A stretch of DNA of 64,000 nt from Actinostola sp. cb2023. Lineage: Eukaryota; Cnidaria; Anthozoa; Actiniaria; Actinostolidae. A program made the translations under genes and the position numbers. This document shows, one piece after another, positions 45,490 to 57,000 of the stretch. The DNA is taken from NCBI GenBank assembly GCA_033675265.1, contig JAUJYZ010000885.1:314501-378500 (forward strand), written 5' to 3'. Below the pieces are notes generated by a model. That model was not told the DNA's origin. It saw only the letters and a list, made by a program, of their open reading frames with translations, and did not search any database. Numbering within the stretch: the first letter of the stretch is position 1; the number at the start of each line of letters is the position of its first letter.

Positions 45490-45727
45490 GATTAAATTTT
45501 AAGAAATAATATTTTTAAACAAGACATGTTTCGGCAGTGCGTACTGCCATCTTCAGTTGTGAATACAATGATAGGAATACTATATATATATAGTGTTGGT
45601 CAATAACTACATGATGGAATGTGTATTACACACAGGTAATAATAAATACAATGATAGGAATACTATATATATATAGTGTTGGTCAATAACTACATGATGG
45701 AATGTGTATTATACAGGTAATAATAAA
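45490..45727 (-). repeat. Penelope-like element 3' region with direct repeat
   Basis: Downstream of the endonuclease frame on the same strand, a block of about 83 bases (AATACAATGATAGGAATACT onward) is present twice, at 45562 and 45645. Next to it (45523-45556, minus strand) is CTGAAGAT, GGCAG, a six-base loop, CTGCC, GAAAC. This has the layout of a hammerhead ribozyme core (CUGANGA, stem II, GAAA), as known from Penelope-like elements, but one base is bulged and I cannot find the cleavage-site strand. Confidence 0.5.
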
Positions 45728-46047
45728 TTAACGTGGTGCACTTGTTGGTTGAGAATAGGGTTTTCCCATTTGATGTGCATGGCCTCCTTTAATCTAAGAT
45801 GGAATTTGGAGGATGCAGAATCTATTACGCTAAACGATTCAGTAGAACAAGCGTCTTTACATGCCTGAGATGACATTAGGTGTTTGTATATGTGAGATCC
45901 CTTATCGGTAAGGAGGTGTTCACGTACGCGTATGTATAGGTGACGAGATGTTTCACCTATGTAAGTAACATTACAGTTACCACAACGAAATTTGTAAATA
46001 CGCGATCTGAGTTCCTTAGGGAAAGGGTCTTTCATCTTTATTAACAT
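45709..46047 (-). mobile_element. Penelope-like element: GIY-YIG endonuclease fragment
   Basis: A 112-residue frame on the minus strand contains YKFRCGNCNVTYIGETSRHL, then RVREHL and, near the end, HIKWENPILNQ. This is the zinc-associated GIY-YIG nuclease domain that ends Penelope-like retroelement proteins (C-x2-C before the YIG; catalytic Arg and a conserved Glu near the end). The reverse transcriptase part is missing, so the element is 5'-truncated. It begins about 105 bases beyond the gene C stop codon on the same strand. Confidence 0.82.
46037..46042 (-). terminator. Candidate polyadenylation signal of gene C
   Basis: AATAAA on the minus strand about 111 bases after the gene C stop, exactly at the start of the Penelope-like fragment. 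Confidence 0.4.
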
Positions 46048-46152
46048 AAATTCTTCATAAAACTGAATTTCTAACTTCTATTGGTCACGTGTGTTCTGAC
46101 GACTGCTTGATTCCTCGTTTCCATGGAAATATATATACATTTATAAAAGCTT

Positions 46153-49100
46153 TCATTCGTCACGTGGTTCTGACGAGGTGACGTCACATCTCTTTGCTTC
46201 GTCGTTTCCATGGAGATAACCCTTGGTATGTACATGGGCGTGTCTTCTAAGGTCAACTTTCCTGTAAAATGCTCGCCCGCAGACTTCACAGCCAAACGGC
46301 TTGAAACCAGTGTGTTTTCTGCTGTGAGTGATAAGATTGGACGATTGGCTGAAGCATTTCCCACAGAACGTACACTCGTGAGGCTTCTCACCCGTATGGA
46401 CCAGGGTGTGCTTCTTCATGTCTGATTTCTGATGGAACCGCTTGCCGCAGAAGCCACACGAGAACGGCCTGATATCAGCGTGAATCAGCATGTGTGTCGA
46501 CAGAGTTGACGATCTTTTGAAATGTTTTCCACATTTTTTGCACTCAAATGTTCGCACCGACGTGTGCGTCTTCTTGTGTTGAGTCAGGCTCACAAAGTGA
46601 CTGAATGTCTTTCCGCATGTTGGGCATGAGTAGGGTCTACTGGACGTGTGAGACCGCCGTACATGGACCTCAAGACCGTGCGGGGTACAGAAGATCTTTT
46701 GGCATGTTTTACAAGTGAAGGTATCTTGGCCGCAAGAGTTGTCATGTGTGTGGCAGACGTCGACGTCTTGCATTTCAGCTGCTCCACACTGCTCGGGTTT
46801 ACGGCTTACTTGGTCTTCAAATGCTATTGGTGTGCTTTTGTCACGTGGTAGATCTTTGGAATCAAAACTCCCATAATGCATCTGCTGATTGAAGTTAAAG
46901 ACGTCACGTGGTACAAAACCACGCGTATCAGCCTTGGATTCGGGTTTGATAACATTGTTGCCATGGCGACAGTTAACTGGGTTACTGACGAGACTTGGTG
47001 GAACTGTTGACGTATAGTTGGTTGCCATGGCTACTGGTTTGTCGTAGACACGCGTAGGGTATCCATTATGGTGATAAACGTAGTTAAAATATTGCCTCGC
47101 GTCAGCATTCTCTGGGTATATCACGTGATGCGGGTCTCTAGGGTTCGCATAGTATTGTGGGAAGTTCCAGAACATTTTCTGATTATCATGCACAGCGGTC
47201 TGTGTTGTGAATGCATGCGCAGGCCAATGGTTGTTTTCTGCCCTGACGTGTGGTAATTGAAGAAAAGGACTTGATGTCTGTAGCAGCGAGTAGGAACGGT
47301 TGTCATGTTGTTTAACGCCTGGAAAAAAGACGTGGGATTAAATGTATTGGACTTTTGTTGCTTGGGTACACTAGCGACTCGAACACGACGCGAGCATAAG
47401 CGCAAGCACAAGCATGGACGCGTCTGTATTCTTACACTTGCGTCGGGCCATGTTTTCAGAGTGAAATAAGGAGTAATACTCGATTTTGTGTGGCAGGACA
47501 GAGTTTTCGTAAATCCAGTAACAATCTGAATACACTAGCGACTCAAACACGACGCGAGCATAAGCGCAAGCACAAGCATGGACGCGTCTGTATTCTTACA
47601 CTTGCGTCGGGCCATGTTTTCAGAGTGAAATAAGGAGTAATACTCGATTTTGTGTGACAGGACAGGGGTTTCGTAAATCCAGTAATTTTTATTTTAGGGT
47701 GATGTAGTGATGAAAGAAACTTTTGATACTAGTCAAGTAACTAACATATAATTCTACGTCTTCGTTTACATCAATGGATTTTCGCACTAAAGGAGATAAG
47801 GTTAATTCACGGTTAGCTTAATTGATTCTGTTCTATATATCGCTTCAGTCGGCCTCAGTATTTAGCAATCAAAGTTTCTCAATCTCAAAGCGATTCAAGG
47901 TGGGCCAACAACCTAGGATAATCGCCATAAATACCAAGAAAAAGCTAAATTAGCAGTAGTTTCACACTGTGTAGTTAATTGTAATCTATGGCAAACGAGC
48001 TCGGTTCCACTCACTGCATATGTAAATATCTACCTTGACTAACTATCACGCTGGTTTGGATGCAATAAAGACATCATGGTCGTGACATCGGATGATGGAA
48101 ACTTTTGATTTTAGTTTCAGTTGGGTTTCATTAGGTTGTGTAGTCAAATCTAAAGTTGCGTCCAGCTGAGAATTGTCGCCGTTTAGTTGCAGACATTATT
48201 GGTGGACTAACTGCACGACACAACGTACCTGTACAAGGTATTCATAACACTAGTTTGACGTCTTTGCCGGCATCATTTGAGGCTGATAACCAACTGTGAT
48301 TCATTAAATCAAAAGACTTCAAACCTTCATTAAGGTTTTTTCCCCTGATCAACTCGGCGGCCAATCAATAATACTTTGGGTATTACAGCCATGTATAAAT
48401 ACGGTACTTAAGGATTTGCTGTATACTGAAATGATTAATCATAAGGCACGAGTCTCGGCGGCGATGGTTTAAAGTCTTTAATTAAATGAAGACGAAAAAC
48501 TGATGATTGCTCCTTTTGAGCTTCTTTACATGGTGTTTTGTGTTATCAAACTTGCGACAGAGTTCGAACAAGAGAGAAAGAAAGAAGAAAGAGAGAATGA
48601 ACGAACAAACACGCCATTCATAAAAATCAATAGAAGTAAAGTAAAATGGGCACTTCACCGTGTGTTTAGCGATACATTGACTAAACAAATATACTACAAA
48701 GATTGAAGTCGAGTTGCAATTACAAAGATTTGTATGAGAAATAAAACTCGTCTCGCCTCGTCTCCATGCATTAGCTATAATTCAAATGGTTGATTTTACG
48801 AGATTTCGGTGTTACTAAACTATGTACACTAGAATATGATAGCTTTACTAAACTGGTTTAGTATTTTCTCTCAGTTTATGGAAATTATGAACTCTTTTTG
48901 CATCAATCTTCTCTAGATAAATATAGAACTATTATGGTATAAGCCCGCAGTGAATGCCCCATAATAAGCGTCAAATCACAACGTATGCTTAGCTTATTGA
49001 GCCTAGTCGAAGCCTGACTAGAATATATTTGTCGCCTTTTCAAAAAGAACACTTACGGAGAACAGTGATGAAGACAAAGACTAGAATTGGTAGCACTCAA

Positions 49101-52100
49101 GACAAACCTTTCAACAGAGACAGATGCATGAAGAGAAAGTTTAGTACAAAGAGCAGGAACTTGCTGGATAGAATATTGTTACTCTCTTTAGAAGCAGATG
49201 ACTTTTTGCTCCTTTTTCTTCTGCATATTGTAATAGGGCGGTGTTCGGTTAGAGACATATGGCTAGGTTATAGTGTGGGGCTTGGGGTGAAATGGGAGAG
49301 GATATACTACTTAACTATCGCATGGTTATGTGCAACAACTACACATTACTTGATAAAGAAACTATGACATTGTAAACATTAAACTACACATTAACTGTTT
49401 GTTATGAGGCTACGAAAGCTGACTTAGTTAAGTCAATTTCTTTCTTTCTTCCTTTCTTTCCTTTCAATTTCTATTTTTTCATTCATTCATTCATTTATTC
49501 ATTCTTTCATAAACAATTTTATACTTTCTTTTCTCTCTCCTACCACATACTTCTCGTACTATTATTTTGCCATAATCCGTTGACGGAGTATTTTCTACGG
49601 GAAAAAAAAACTGAATACAGTTTGCTGCTATGTTCTAACTCTGATACCTTTAATGTCCACCCCGGCCAGCCTTCATGCTAAACGAAACAACAACATCTTC
49701 AAAAGGTATTCACGTATGCAGTGACATCAAAAGGTTAATAAAAGGACTTGTAAACCCCAATAGTATTTTCAGGACATCGGCTCACTGATGACAAAAAACA
49801 AATCCGTAGATTTTGGGCGAGTATTTTGAAACGAAATAAAATCATGCAAACTGATTTCGAAGCAGGAGTTTGGCTTTATATTCTACGAGTGTCACTCCAT
49901 AAGCGGTTGCATCAAACTAAGGACGAAAGTAGCGATGATAAGAGTTCCATCTATCAAAAAACTACGACAAATGTTGTCGCTTGGATTCATTGAAGAGCAG
50001 TTCGGATTTGCATCCCACTTTAGTCGATTGCTTTTTAATTGATGTGAAGAGCATAGGAAGCCAGCGTGGAAATCTTCAACACGCTATCATTACACGATAA
50101 AAAACACCGATAGGTGGTGATTCCTTCATATCCTAAATGTACAGAACCATATCTTAGAACAGTCATGATGGGGCTCTGTCTGTACGTTTTTGTATACGAA
50201 CCTATAACTGGCTTACATGCTCGATGCCTATTTCCTGAGGCGCTTAGTTCTTCATAGGCACAACACTTCACTAGTTTAGTCTACTTAGCGCGATTTTGAA
50301 TCCTGTTTTGACGAGTAAATTTCAAAACTGACTGTGATTTGAATGGAGCGATTTTTGTTGAGAGAATTTTCATTGAATTCACTGTGTACTAGCTTTGTAC
50401 AAATACTGCCAAAAAAATTACAAGTTCATTTGAGCAAATAAAATGTTTCTAAGCTTAAAATTCATGTCGAGAGATGTGATGTCAAACTGACAGTCGTTTT
50501 CATGCATGTGCGCCGTCTCGTTCAACTTCAAATCAAAGTCGAGCAAAAGAAAATGGTCAAAATATTTCACCTGAAAACCAAACGATACTACGCTTATATA
50601 CTTTCTGGTATAATTGTTGCTCTAAAATCGATGGATAATTGAAGAAAACCAAACGATACTACGCTTATATACTTTCTGGTATAATTGTTGCTCTAAAATC
50701 GATGGATAATTGAAGCAGAAAGTATATTTGAAGCAGAACTGAATTAGCTGGTCTATTAAGCGATGACGCTGCTATGCGGATAAAGAGCATTTGCAGTGAA
50801 ATCAAGCCCAGTGTTTAGCTTCCTATATCAACATACAAAAAATACATTAACGACTCACTATATTAAAACTATAAATCACAGTTTATTCCTATAGGTGATA
50901 ATGACTGCCGTCTTCACACGTCTTCCCAAGTAACTTTAATAACAGTCACGAAATTGCGTCCATCTCACTTGCTACCGTGTCAAGACGGACGAGACCACCG
51001 CAGTCTTCAAAATGATTAATCTAGCCGATCTACAATATCTTATCTCTCCATTCGAAGCTACTTCTGAAACGGAAAAATCTCAAACTACTTCAAAACACCT
51101 GATTTCTAGAAACTCTTACTGATGATAATCGTATAAATGCGGATTGCTATTTTAAATGACAGGAGATTTTAAGTTTCATCTTAACCGAGAAAACTGAAAA
51201 ACTGCCGAACTAGAAAAGATATAAACACAAGAAGAAGGAATAACTCTATTTTTCGAGAGTAAGTACTTTGTTTTCGTGAGTGAGATTCACTGAAGTAAAA
51301 TTTTGATGACAATAGCATTAATTAATTCATATTATTTGAATAGCGAACCGAGCGCATAAAATCGTCGCTCTATTCTTGTCAGCGACTAGCAGACTATCAG
51401 TCCAGACTCACTGGCCAAGCTTTCTTGGCAAAACACTTCACAGCATTTCAAGACAATGTGTGTGTAATTAAGCGAGTTGTCATTATAGAGCTTCAGGATA
51501 CGACAGCCACAATTCATAATCGCGAGATCCGTTCTCCGTCTCTTTGCATTAAAACCTACGTGTTTTTGCTCCCATTTTTTTCCCCCACTTGATTTGACTT
51601 AACAGAATATTTGCGGTCCCATCAACAACGTCGATGTTAACAAAAGCTACTCTACAACCAGCTCATCAATTATTAATTTACTGTACAAGATGAATAGAAA
51701 GATGAAGAAATATTGTGAACTGAAGTGAAAATCAATGTTTGGATATTTTGAATGAGATCACTTCCTTAGTTTCCAGGTCTCTCAAAGAATCACTCTAGAA
51801 ACCATTGAAAGCATTTTCCAAACCATTCTGTTACTGAGTATTTTTATCATCCATTAATCGACAAAATCAAGGAAGATTTCATGAATAAGGTAAGTGCTTA
51901 AGAGATGTGGTGTTTTAGTAAATCAGTTCTTTTGTGGGGGGGAGGGGTCCGTGTGAAACGCCTTTGATTTTCCGTTAATTCTGCCGAAATGTGTAAGACA
52001 GATTAATTAGGTTTAGGCAATGTGAGCCAACTGATTAAAGAATAAACTACGACCGATATAACAATATCTGTTTCTCCTGTGTTTCGCGCTTTTCCTCGTA

Positions 52101-53789
52101 GGCAGTGGATTGAATTACTGCGATGACCAGAGGCAATGAATAGTGAAACTCCTTTGTGCATCACTTCTCTATTCCTTTTAAAATTGAAAAATTGTCCAAA
52201 TTGTCCAAGTGGCGGTTTTTAAAGATTTTTGATCGAAAAAGTGTCCAATATTCAATCTGTGTTTTAAGCGTCTTTTGTTAATAAAAAAAATAAAAAATAA
52301 AAAAGCCACCCTCTATTTGATGTAGTGAGAGGCCTTTCAAAGCCATAGACCGAAAAACAACTCTCAATACGGAGTATATTAGTGATTCAAGATGATTTAC
52401 TCTGTGATTGAAGAATAGTTGTTATGCTGTCTAAAAGCAGATGGCGATAGCCGACGCATCACTAGCCTAATCAGTCTTCAATATATTTACCAATTCCCGC
52501 TGGTAAAGATTCGTAAAGCAGTGAGATCCTTATGCAAATGACCCGTGCTTTTTAACAAATAAACCACGAACATCAAGTCCAATATCGGCACTCAGCTAAC
52601 ACATCGAACGTTTGATCATATAGATGAAGAGCGGTAAGAAATTATTTAAACAGTTGATATCAACTAATGTGGTGATATTTGGAGTTTCCTAATGAACAAC
52701 AACTAAAAAAAAACCTTAACCGAATCATACTATGATAGTGCTATTAGAACTGTGCGATCAAACGTTCCATTTCAATCGCACGATCAAACGTTCTATTCGA
52801 CTCCACGATCAAGCATTCTATTTCAATAATACTTGAATGACCAAATGTTCAGTTACAATTTGACACGATCAAACGTTCCATTCAAAATACATGATCAAAA
52901 AAAAATCATATTCATATATTCTATCAAGACTGTACTTTAGATACTAGTTGAAATGGCTACATTCTCTAGTCTCCCACTTGTTGTGTATAGTTTTTGCAAG
53001 ATCAGCGCGGTTGTAATGTGACAATTTTGTGTTACTGCACTGTTGTTATCATTTGGCACAACCTAATTGATTCCTCAAACGATGCAAAGCGGAAGTCTAC
53101 TAAAGGAACAAATCTCAAACTGGTTTTCGTTCATTTTTATGGATTTGTCGATTAATAATTAAAAGCAAACAGATTTTTACGAGAGATCGCAAAGTCTTTT
53201 ACCTTGGTTATTAACGCACGTTGCATTAGCGGGCTCAGCTCTCAGTGGACGGGAGTATTCAGCGCGCGGTACGTCGTTCGTGCTTGAATCCACCGTGATT
53301 TGGTTTTTAGTGAAAACATCTGCCTCTGCTTGGGAAATCGCTGTTTCTTGACGAGATTTGTCCACCAGCCCTTTTTCTGGAACACATTTATAATACTTTC
53401 TCAGTCGTAATAGGGTACAATTCCAGTGTGTTGGTATTAATGGAAATGGAAATGGGAACTAGTTGATAGAATTTTAATTTTTTTCTCAAAACATTTTGTT
53501 ATGGTTGGATAAAATAAACATTTTTTGTCCTCTTTCAACTTCTAATCACTTGGAATCAAAGAATAAGGACTCAAAAACCACACCAAATCACCAGACTTTA
53601 GAATTGAAGAATACCTTTTCAAATACTTGTTCACTTTTTAGAAATATGATCTCGACATTAAGTTAGTTTGAGTTGCAAAATAAAGTTCTACCAACCTGGT
53701 TGTGGCTTGGATTTAGTGCTGTCACTCAGTTCGTCCTGGGTGTATTCAAAAGGCCGGGGTTTTTTTCGTACCAGAAATGATCTCGGCAT
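46153..53789 (-). CDS. GFI1-like: GFI1/senseless-type zinc-finger repressor, gene C (3 exons)
   Basis: Exons 53696-53789 ([17 protein letters not shown]), 53203-53376 and 46153-47318; introns of 319 and 5884 bases, both phase 1 with GT-AG ends; 477 residues without a stop. Exon 2 is a linker with no known domain. Exon 3 has a long Tyr/His/Pro-rich segment, then six C2H2 fingers at about 290-453 with every GFI1 signature: [59 protein letters not shown] and [10 protein letters not shown]-terminal tail of about 24 residues follows finger 6, which is absent from GFI1 of vertebrates and from genes A and B. Family role: nuclear transcriptional repressor, with SNAG recruiting LSD1/CoREST. Confidence 0.93.
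47368..47685. repeat. Direct duplication of a 164-bp repeat in intron 2 of gene C
   Basis: Copies starting ACACTAGCGACTC at 47368 and 47532 are almost identical through GTTTTCGTAAATCCAGTAA. They sit about 50 bases upstream of exon 3. The motif GCATAAGCGCAAGC links them to the repeat at 19915-20195. Confidence 0.93.
50573..50714. repeat. 71-bp direct duplication
   Basis: Two adjacent, essentially identical copies start at GAAAACCAAACGATACTACG and end at ATCGATGGATAATTGAA. Confidence 0.95.
52748..52900. repeat. Degenerate repeat of a GATCAAACGTTCYATT motif
   Basis: Copies near 52757, 52784, 52808, 52838 and 52868 are spaced roughly 27-30 bases apart; an inverted match (GAACGTTTGATC) lies at 52605. 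The array is old or under partial constraint, since the motif is kept better than the spacers. Confidence 0.6.
53203..53376 (-). CDS. GFI1-like: Gene C exon 2 (linker)
   Basis: 174 bases, acceptor TGTTCCAG, donor ACCAAG|GTAAAAG, phase 1 at both ends. It encodes a polar segment ([20 protein letters not shown] and onward). No domain is recognised. It differs in sequence from the linkers of genes A and B. Confidence 0.85.
53696..53789 (-). CDS. GFI1-like: Gene C exon 1 (SNAG exon)
   Basis: ATG at 53789 gives [20 protein letters not shown] and 11 more codons to the donor ACCAG|GTTGGT, phase 1. Exon 2 starts after TGTGTTCCAG at 53376. Confidence 0.9.
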
Positions 53790-53944
53790 GATTTGCGAAA
53801 AAAAAGGCAAAACACCTAACTAACTTGATTTCAATTGGAAACTTTTAAAGTGTAAACAAAAACGCTTTAAAAAAAACTGCCGGGATTTCTGCTTTTTCTT
53901 CTCTCTCTATTCTGAATCAGAGTCTAAGTCGTTTAGAGGCAAGA

Positions 53945-54070
53945 CGTAGTCTAAACTGCGAATTTATTTACCTGAGAAGCCATACAAGTGTTACAGTGAT
54001 TAGTGACTGACAGGTGTCTGTGGCTCCTGATTGACTAATGACATCACACCAGTGTTTTGATTGGGTGAAT
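53945..54070 (-). promoter_or_regulatory. Presumed proximal promoter of gene C
   Basis: Read on the minus strand the order is CCAAT (CACCCAATCAAAAC, near 54065), a second CAATC (near 54035), the E-box CACCTG within CACCTGTCAG (54016-54007), and TAAATAAA (near 53965). Gene A has the same order of E-box and TATA-like element, with CAGCTGTCAG at its second E-box. The TATA element is weak. Confidence 0.35.
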
Positions 54071-57000
54071 ACGCACACCGCTCCCTACACTAATAAACTC
54101 GCTGCAACTGATTTAAGAGTTATTTTGGCAGAAAAAGGAAATTGAGGTCCGTATTGATTAGATAGATAATCAGAAAATGCTCTCAATAGCTTTTGTGGTT
54201 AGAATCAAAATCTACAGATGAAATTAGAAATACAAACGTTAAGGCGATACCAATATATACATTGTGTATTCGGGTTCCGTTTTGAATGTCTACCAAGACG
54301 AAAAACACCTTTTCTCCCCGTCTTTTATGACGTCTTAAGGCTGTATTTTTGTTTTCAAAAGCGTTACTTGTTCAAAACTCTTATCAGAACAGAACTCTTA
54401 AGACGCATTAAGCATCTTTGGCCAGCAGTTCGACACACCTTTTCCAACCGCAACAGAAGCTAGGGGGCGTGCTCTTCACCAACGGAATAAAATCACCATT
54501 GATTAAATGTAGATTCTTCATTTCAACTTCAAGCCAATATAGTTGTTTTATCAATTTACTATGATTTTATCCACTTTACTTCATCAAACCCGTCCATCGG
54601 AGAGAATTCCACTCTAATTGACGGTGCAGCTTTACATTTGGGTTCAAAACTTCAATCGTTAAAATATCCGAGTAGAGAAGGCATATTCAAGGCCGTATTC
54701 TCAGACAACTTATCGCATGTTCTGGCGCTCTTCACACACGCTTACACTTACTGTTTCAATCAACTTGATTACTTCGCTAATGAGTAAAGTGTGAATCCTT
54801 TATACTTTATATAGTGACTAAAAAACTAACCCTTGTCAAGCGCGTGCAGCTACTTCAACGATATTCACTTAATGGTTTTTAAGGTTTGTAGTCAATTAAA
54901 CCGCGGCCCCAAAGTAGGGAACCTCACGCAGTTACTACCATCAATATGGCTCCTTTATCAAATAGTATGCATTAATACACCACTTTGACAGCACCACGCT
55001 GTCTTGCGCTTATTTATAAGATACCCCAAAGCTACCAATCAAGGGAAGGTCAATCAGAAAGTGTGTTCAATTTAATATTTGGGATTCAAAGTCCTTGAAT
55101 TCGCCCAAATCACGATGAACAAGAACAAAAAATCATAGCCGAGAAAACCCTTTTTATTCATTCGACTTCATGTTTTACTCTTGAGTTTCAGTGAGTTCAA
55201 TTGCATCTACGATTTCTTAGATAGGCGGTCTTGAGTGGGTACTTGTAGCGTTCAAACTCGTGCTTCTCGAAATACTATACTATCTGTGGCGCGAGCTTTG
55301 AACTACAATCGACAACAATCGACAAGCATCGATCAATAAACGACTTTAAATATTGGATGCTTTTAAACCGCTATCCAAAGACAAGTGTGTTTGAGACACT
55401 CCACACAACAAATAGAAGATGGTTTTGAGTGGAAGGTAGCGGTTACACAGAACAAAAAGAACGCTACTAAGAAACTACAGCTTGATGACCCCAGCTAAAC
55501 GGCGATTATTTTGGATACGAACTAAGAACAAAGGAACCAACCTAAGTGAACATCTATCAACATAAACACACTGGAATACTATTTGGCGCTAGATTTTCTA
55601 AAGATGATAAATGAACTTTTTAAACAAACTTTATTAACGGGAAATGGGAATCGCATCATTACTTTTTTTTCACTTTCTTCTTATTAGATTTCTGTATGGG
55701 TTACGCTCGTGTCTGTCAATGTGTTACGGTTTCTCCAGTGATAGAAGAAACGAATTGAGTGATTACTGGAATGGAAAATGAAATCCAATCAACTTGTTAT
55801 CCCACCCACCACACTTCGTCCGCCATTAACGTTTTTTACTCAACAAACTAACGTTTTCTATGTTTCAGAAATAGATAGAAAAGGATTTCTACATGTTATT
55901 TAAACTAATCGCGATGTTTTTAGCACAGAATTCGTTCATGACTAGAAAACAACAAAAGGATTGATGTCAAAGCTCATGTCATTGACTCTAATTTAATAAT
56001 CTAAAGGACTGACGAACTAATGACGCTACTGATCCAATGAACACAACTGACACATCCTACAACCACTAATAAATACGAGAAGAGAAGAAAATGCTGGCTC
56101 GAAATAATGAGTGAAGGTTTCTTAGACATCAGTGATTCAAAGACAAACTGTAATGAAGAAGGCGAAGTGAATGAACTACAATTTAAAATACACCTTTCAG
56201 CTAATCTAGTTAATCAAGAAAACAGCAACTAAAACCCCAGGCAAATGACGACGCTACATAGTTCTAAACCGTAAATAAAGTTTCTAAGCGGGAGAAAGAA
56301 ATATCTATTAATGATGAAGTTCGTTCATTTGTGCTTGATTCTGATGGTAGATATCAAACGCTTTGTAAAAGACAATTTCATTACACTCAGTTTGATCATA
56401 TTAACCGAAGCCTGCTGATTGCGTTCAAATGTAATAACTGTGGACAAATGCTGAGCAAGAAACAAAACCTCTAAATACTTGGCAGATAAAAAGATCACAA
56501 ATATATTTAATCGAAGTATTATTTCCGTTTAGCAGCTAGAATTAAGAGTGAAACTTTCATTGTTTTTGTTATAATTTGGTCTTTGATGTCGTTTTGTTTT
56601 ATTCTCAGGCTATTTGCAGATCGACACCCTTTCTTGGCTGTTGGCTGGTGTGCATGCATAGTGTGTGAAGAATAACTGACCGACCGATATCCCCGCTAAG
56701 TTGTTTAGTAAAACTTCGAAACTAACCCCAATCAGTTCATCAATAAAATCACACTGAATTCTCTTTTATTAGCCGGAAAAATCTAGAAACTTATGATTAT
56801 TGCAAACGCCCCTAGAGACTTTCTTCTCACAAACGTTTGAGAACCGTGTTTACTCGACTGTTTTCTGCAATTCCAGAATATCCTGCAGTCAACAGACCAA
56901 GTACGGGTAACGAACGGGCAGGGATGGTTACAATAAGGAATAAATAGGCGAAGGAAAATACAGGCATCTGGGAGATACTAGGCCGGTTTCTCGAAACTAA

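Larger units (their letters stand above)
47686..53202. other. Intron 2 of gene C: no further exon seen
   Basis: Mostly unique AT-rich sequence. It holds a 71-bp direct duplication (50573-50714), a pyrimidine-rich tract (49437-49540), a plus-strand ATGAATAAG|GTAAGTGC donor-like match at 51881 with no supporting exon, and a cluster of GATCAAACGTTC motifs at 52748-52900. Confidence 0.5.

Noticed and set aside
49029..49367. 112-codon ORF on the plus strand in intron 2 of gene C
   Set aside because: No family resemblance and no exon-like borders.
51870..51900. Possible plus-strand exon ending ATGAATAAG|GTAAGT
   Set aside because: The donor is good but only a three-codon coding stretch precedes it and no partner exon was found.
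54218..54463. 81-codon plus-strand ORF near gene C promoter
   Set aside because: No recognisable protein and no evidence of splicing or promoter elements.
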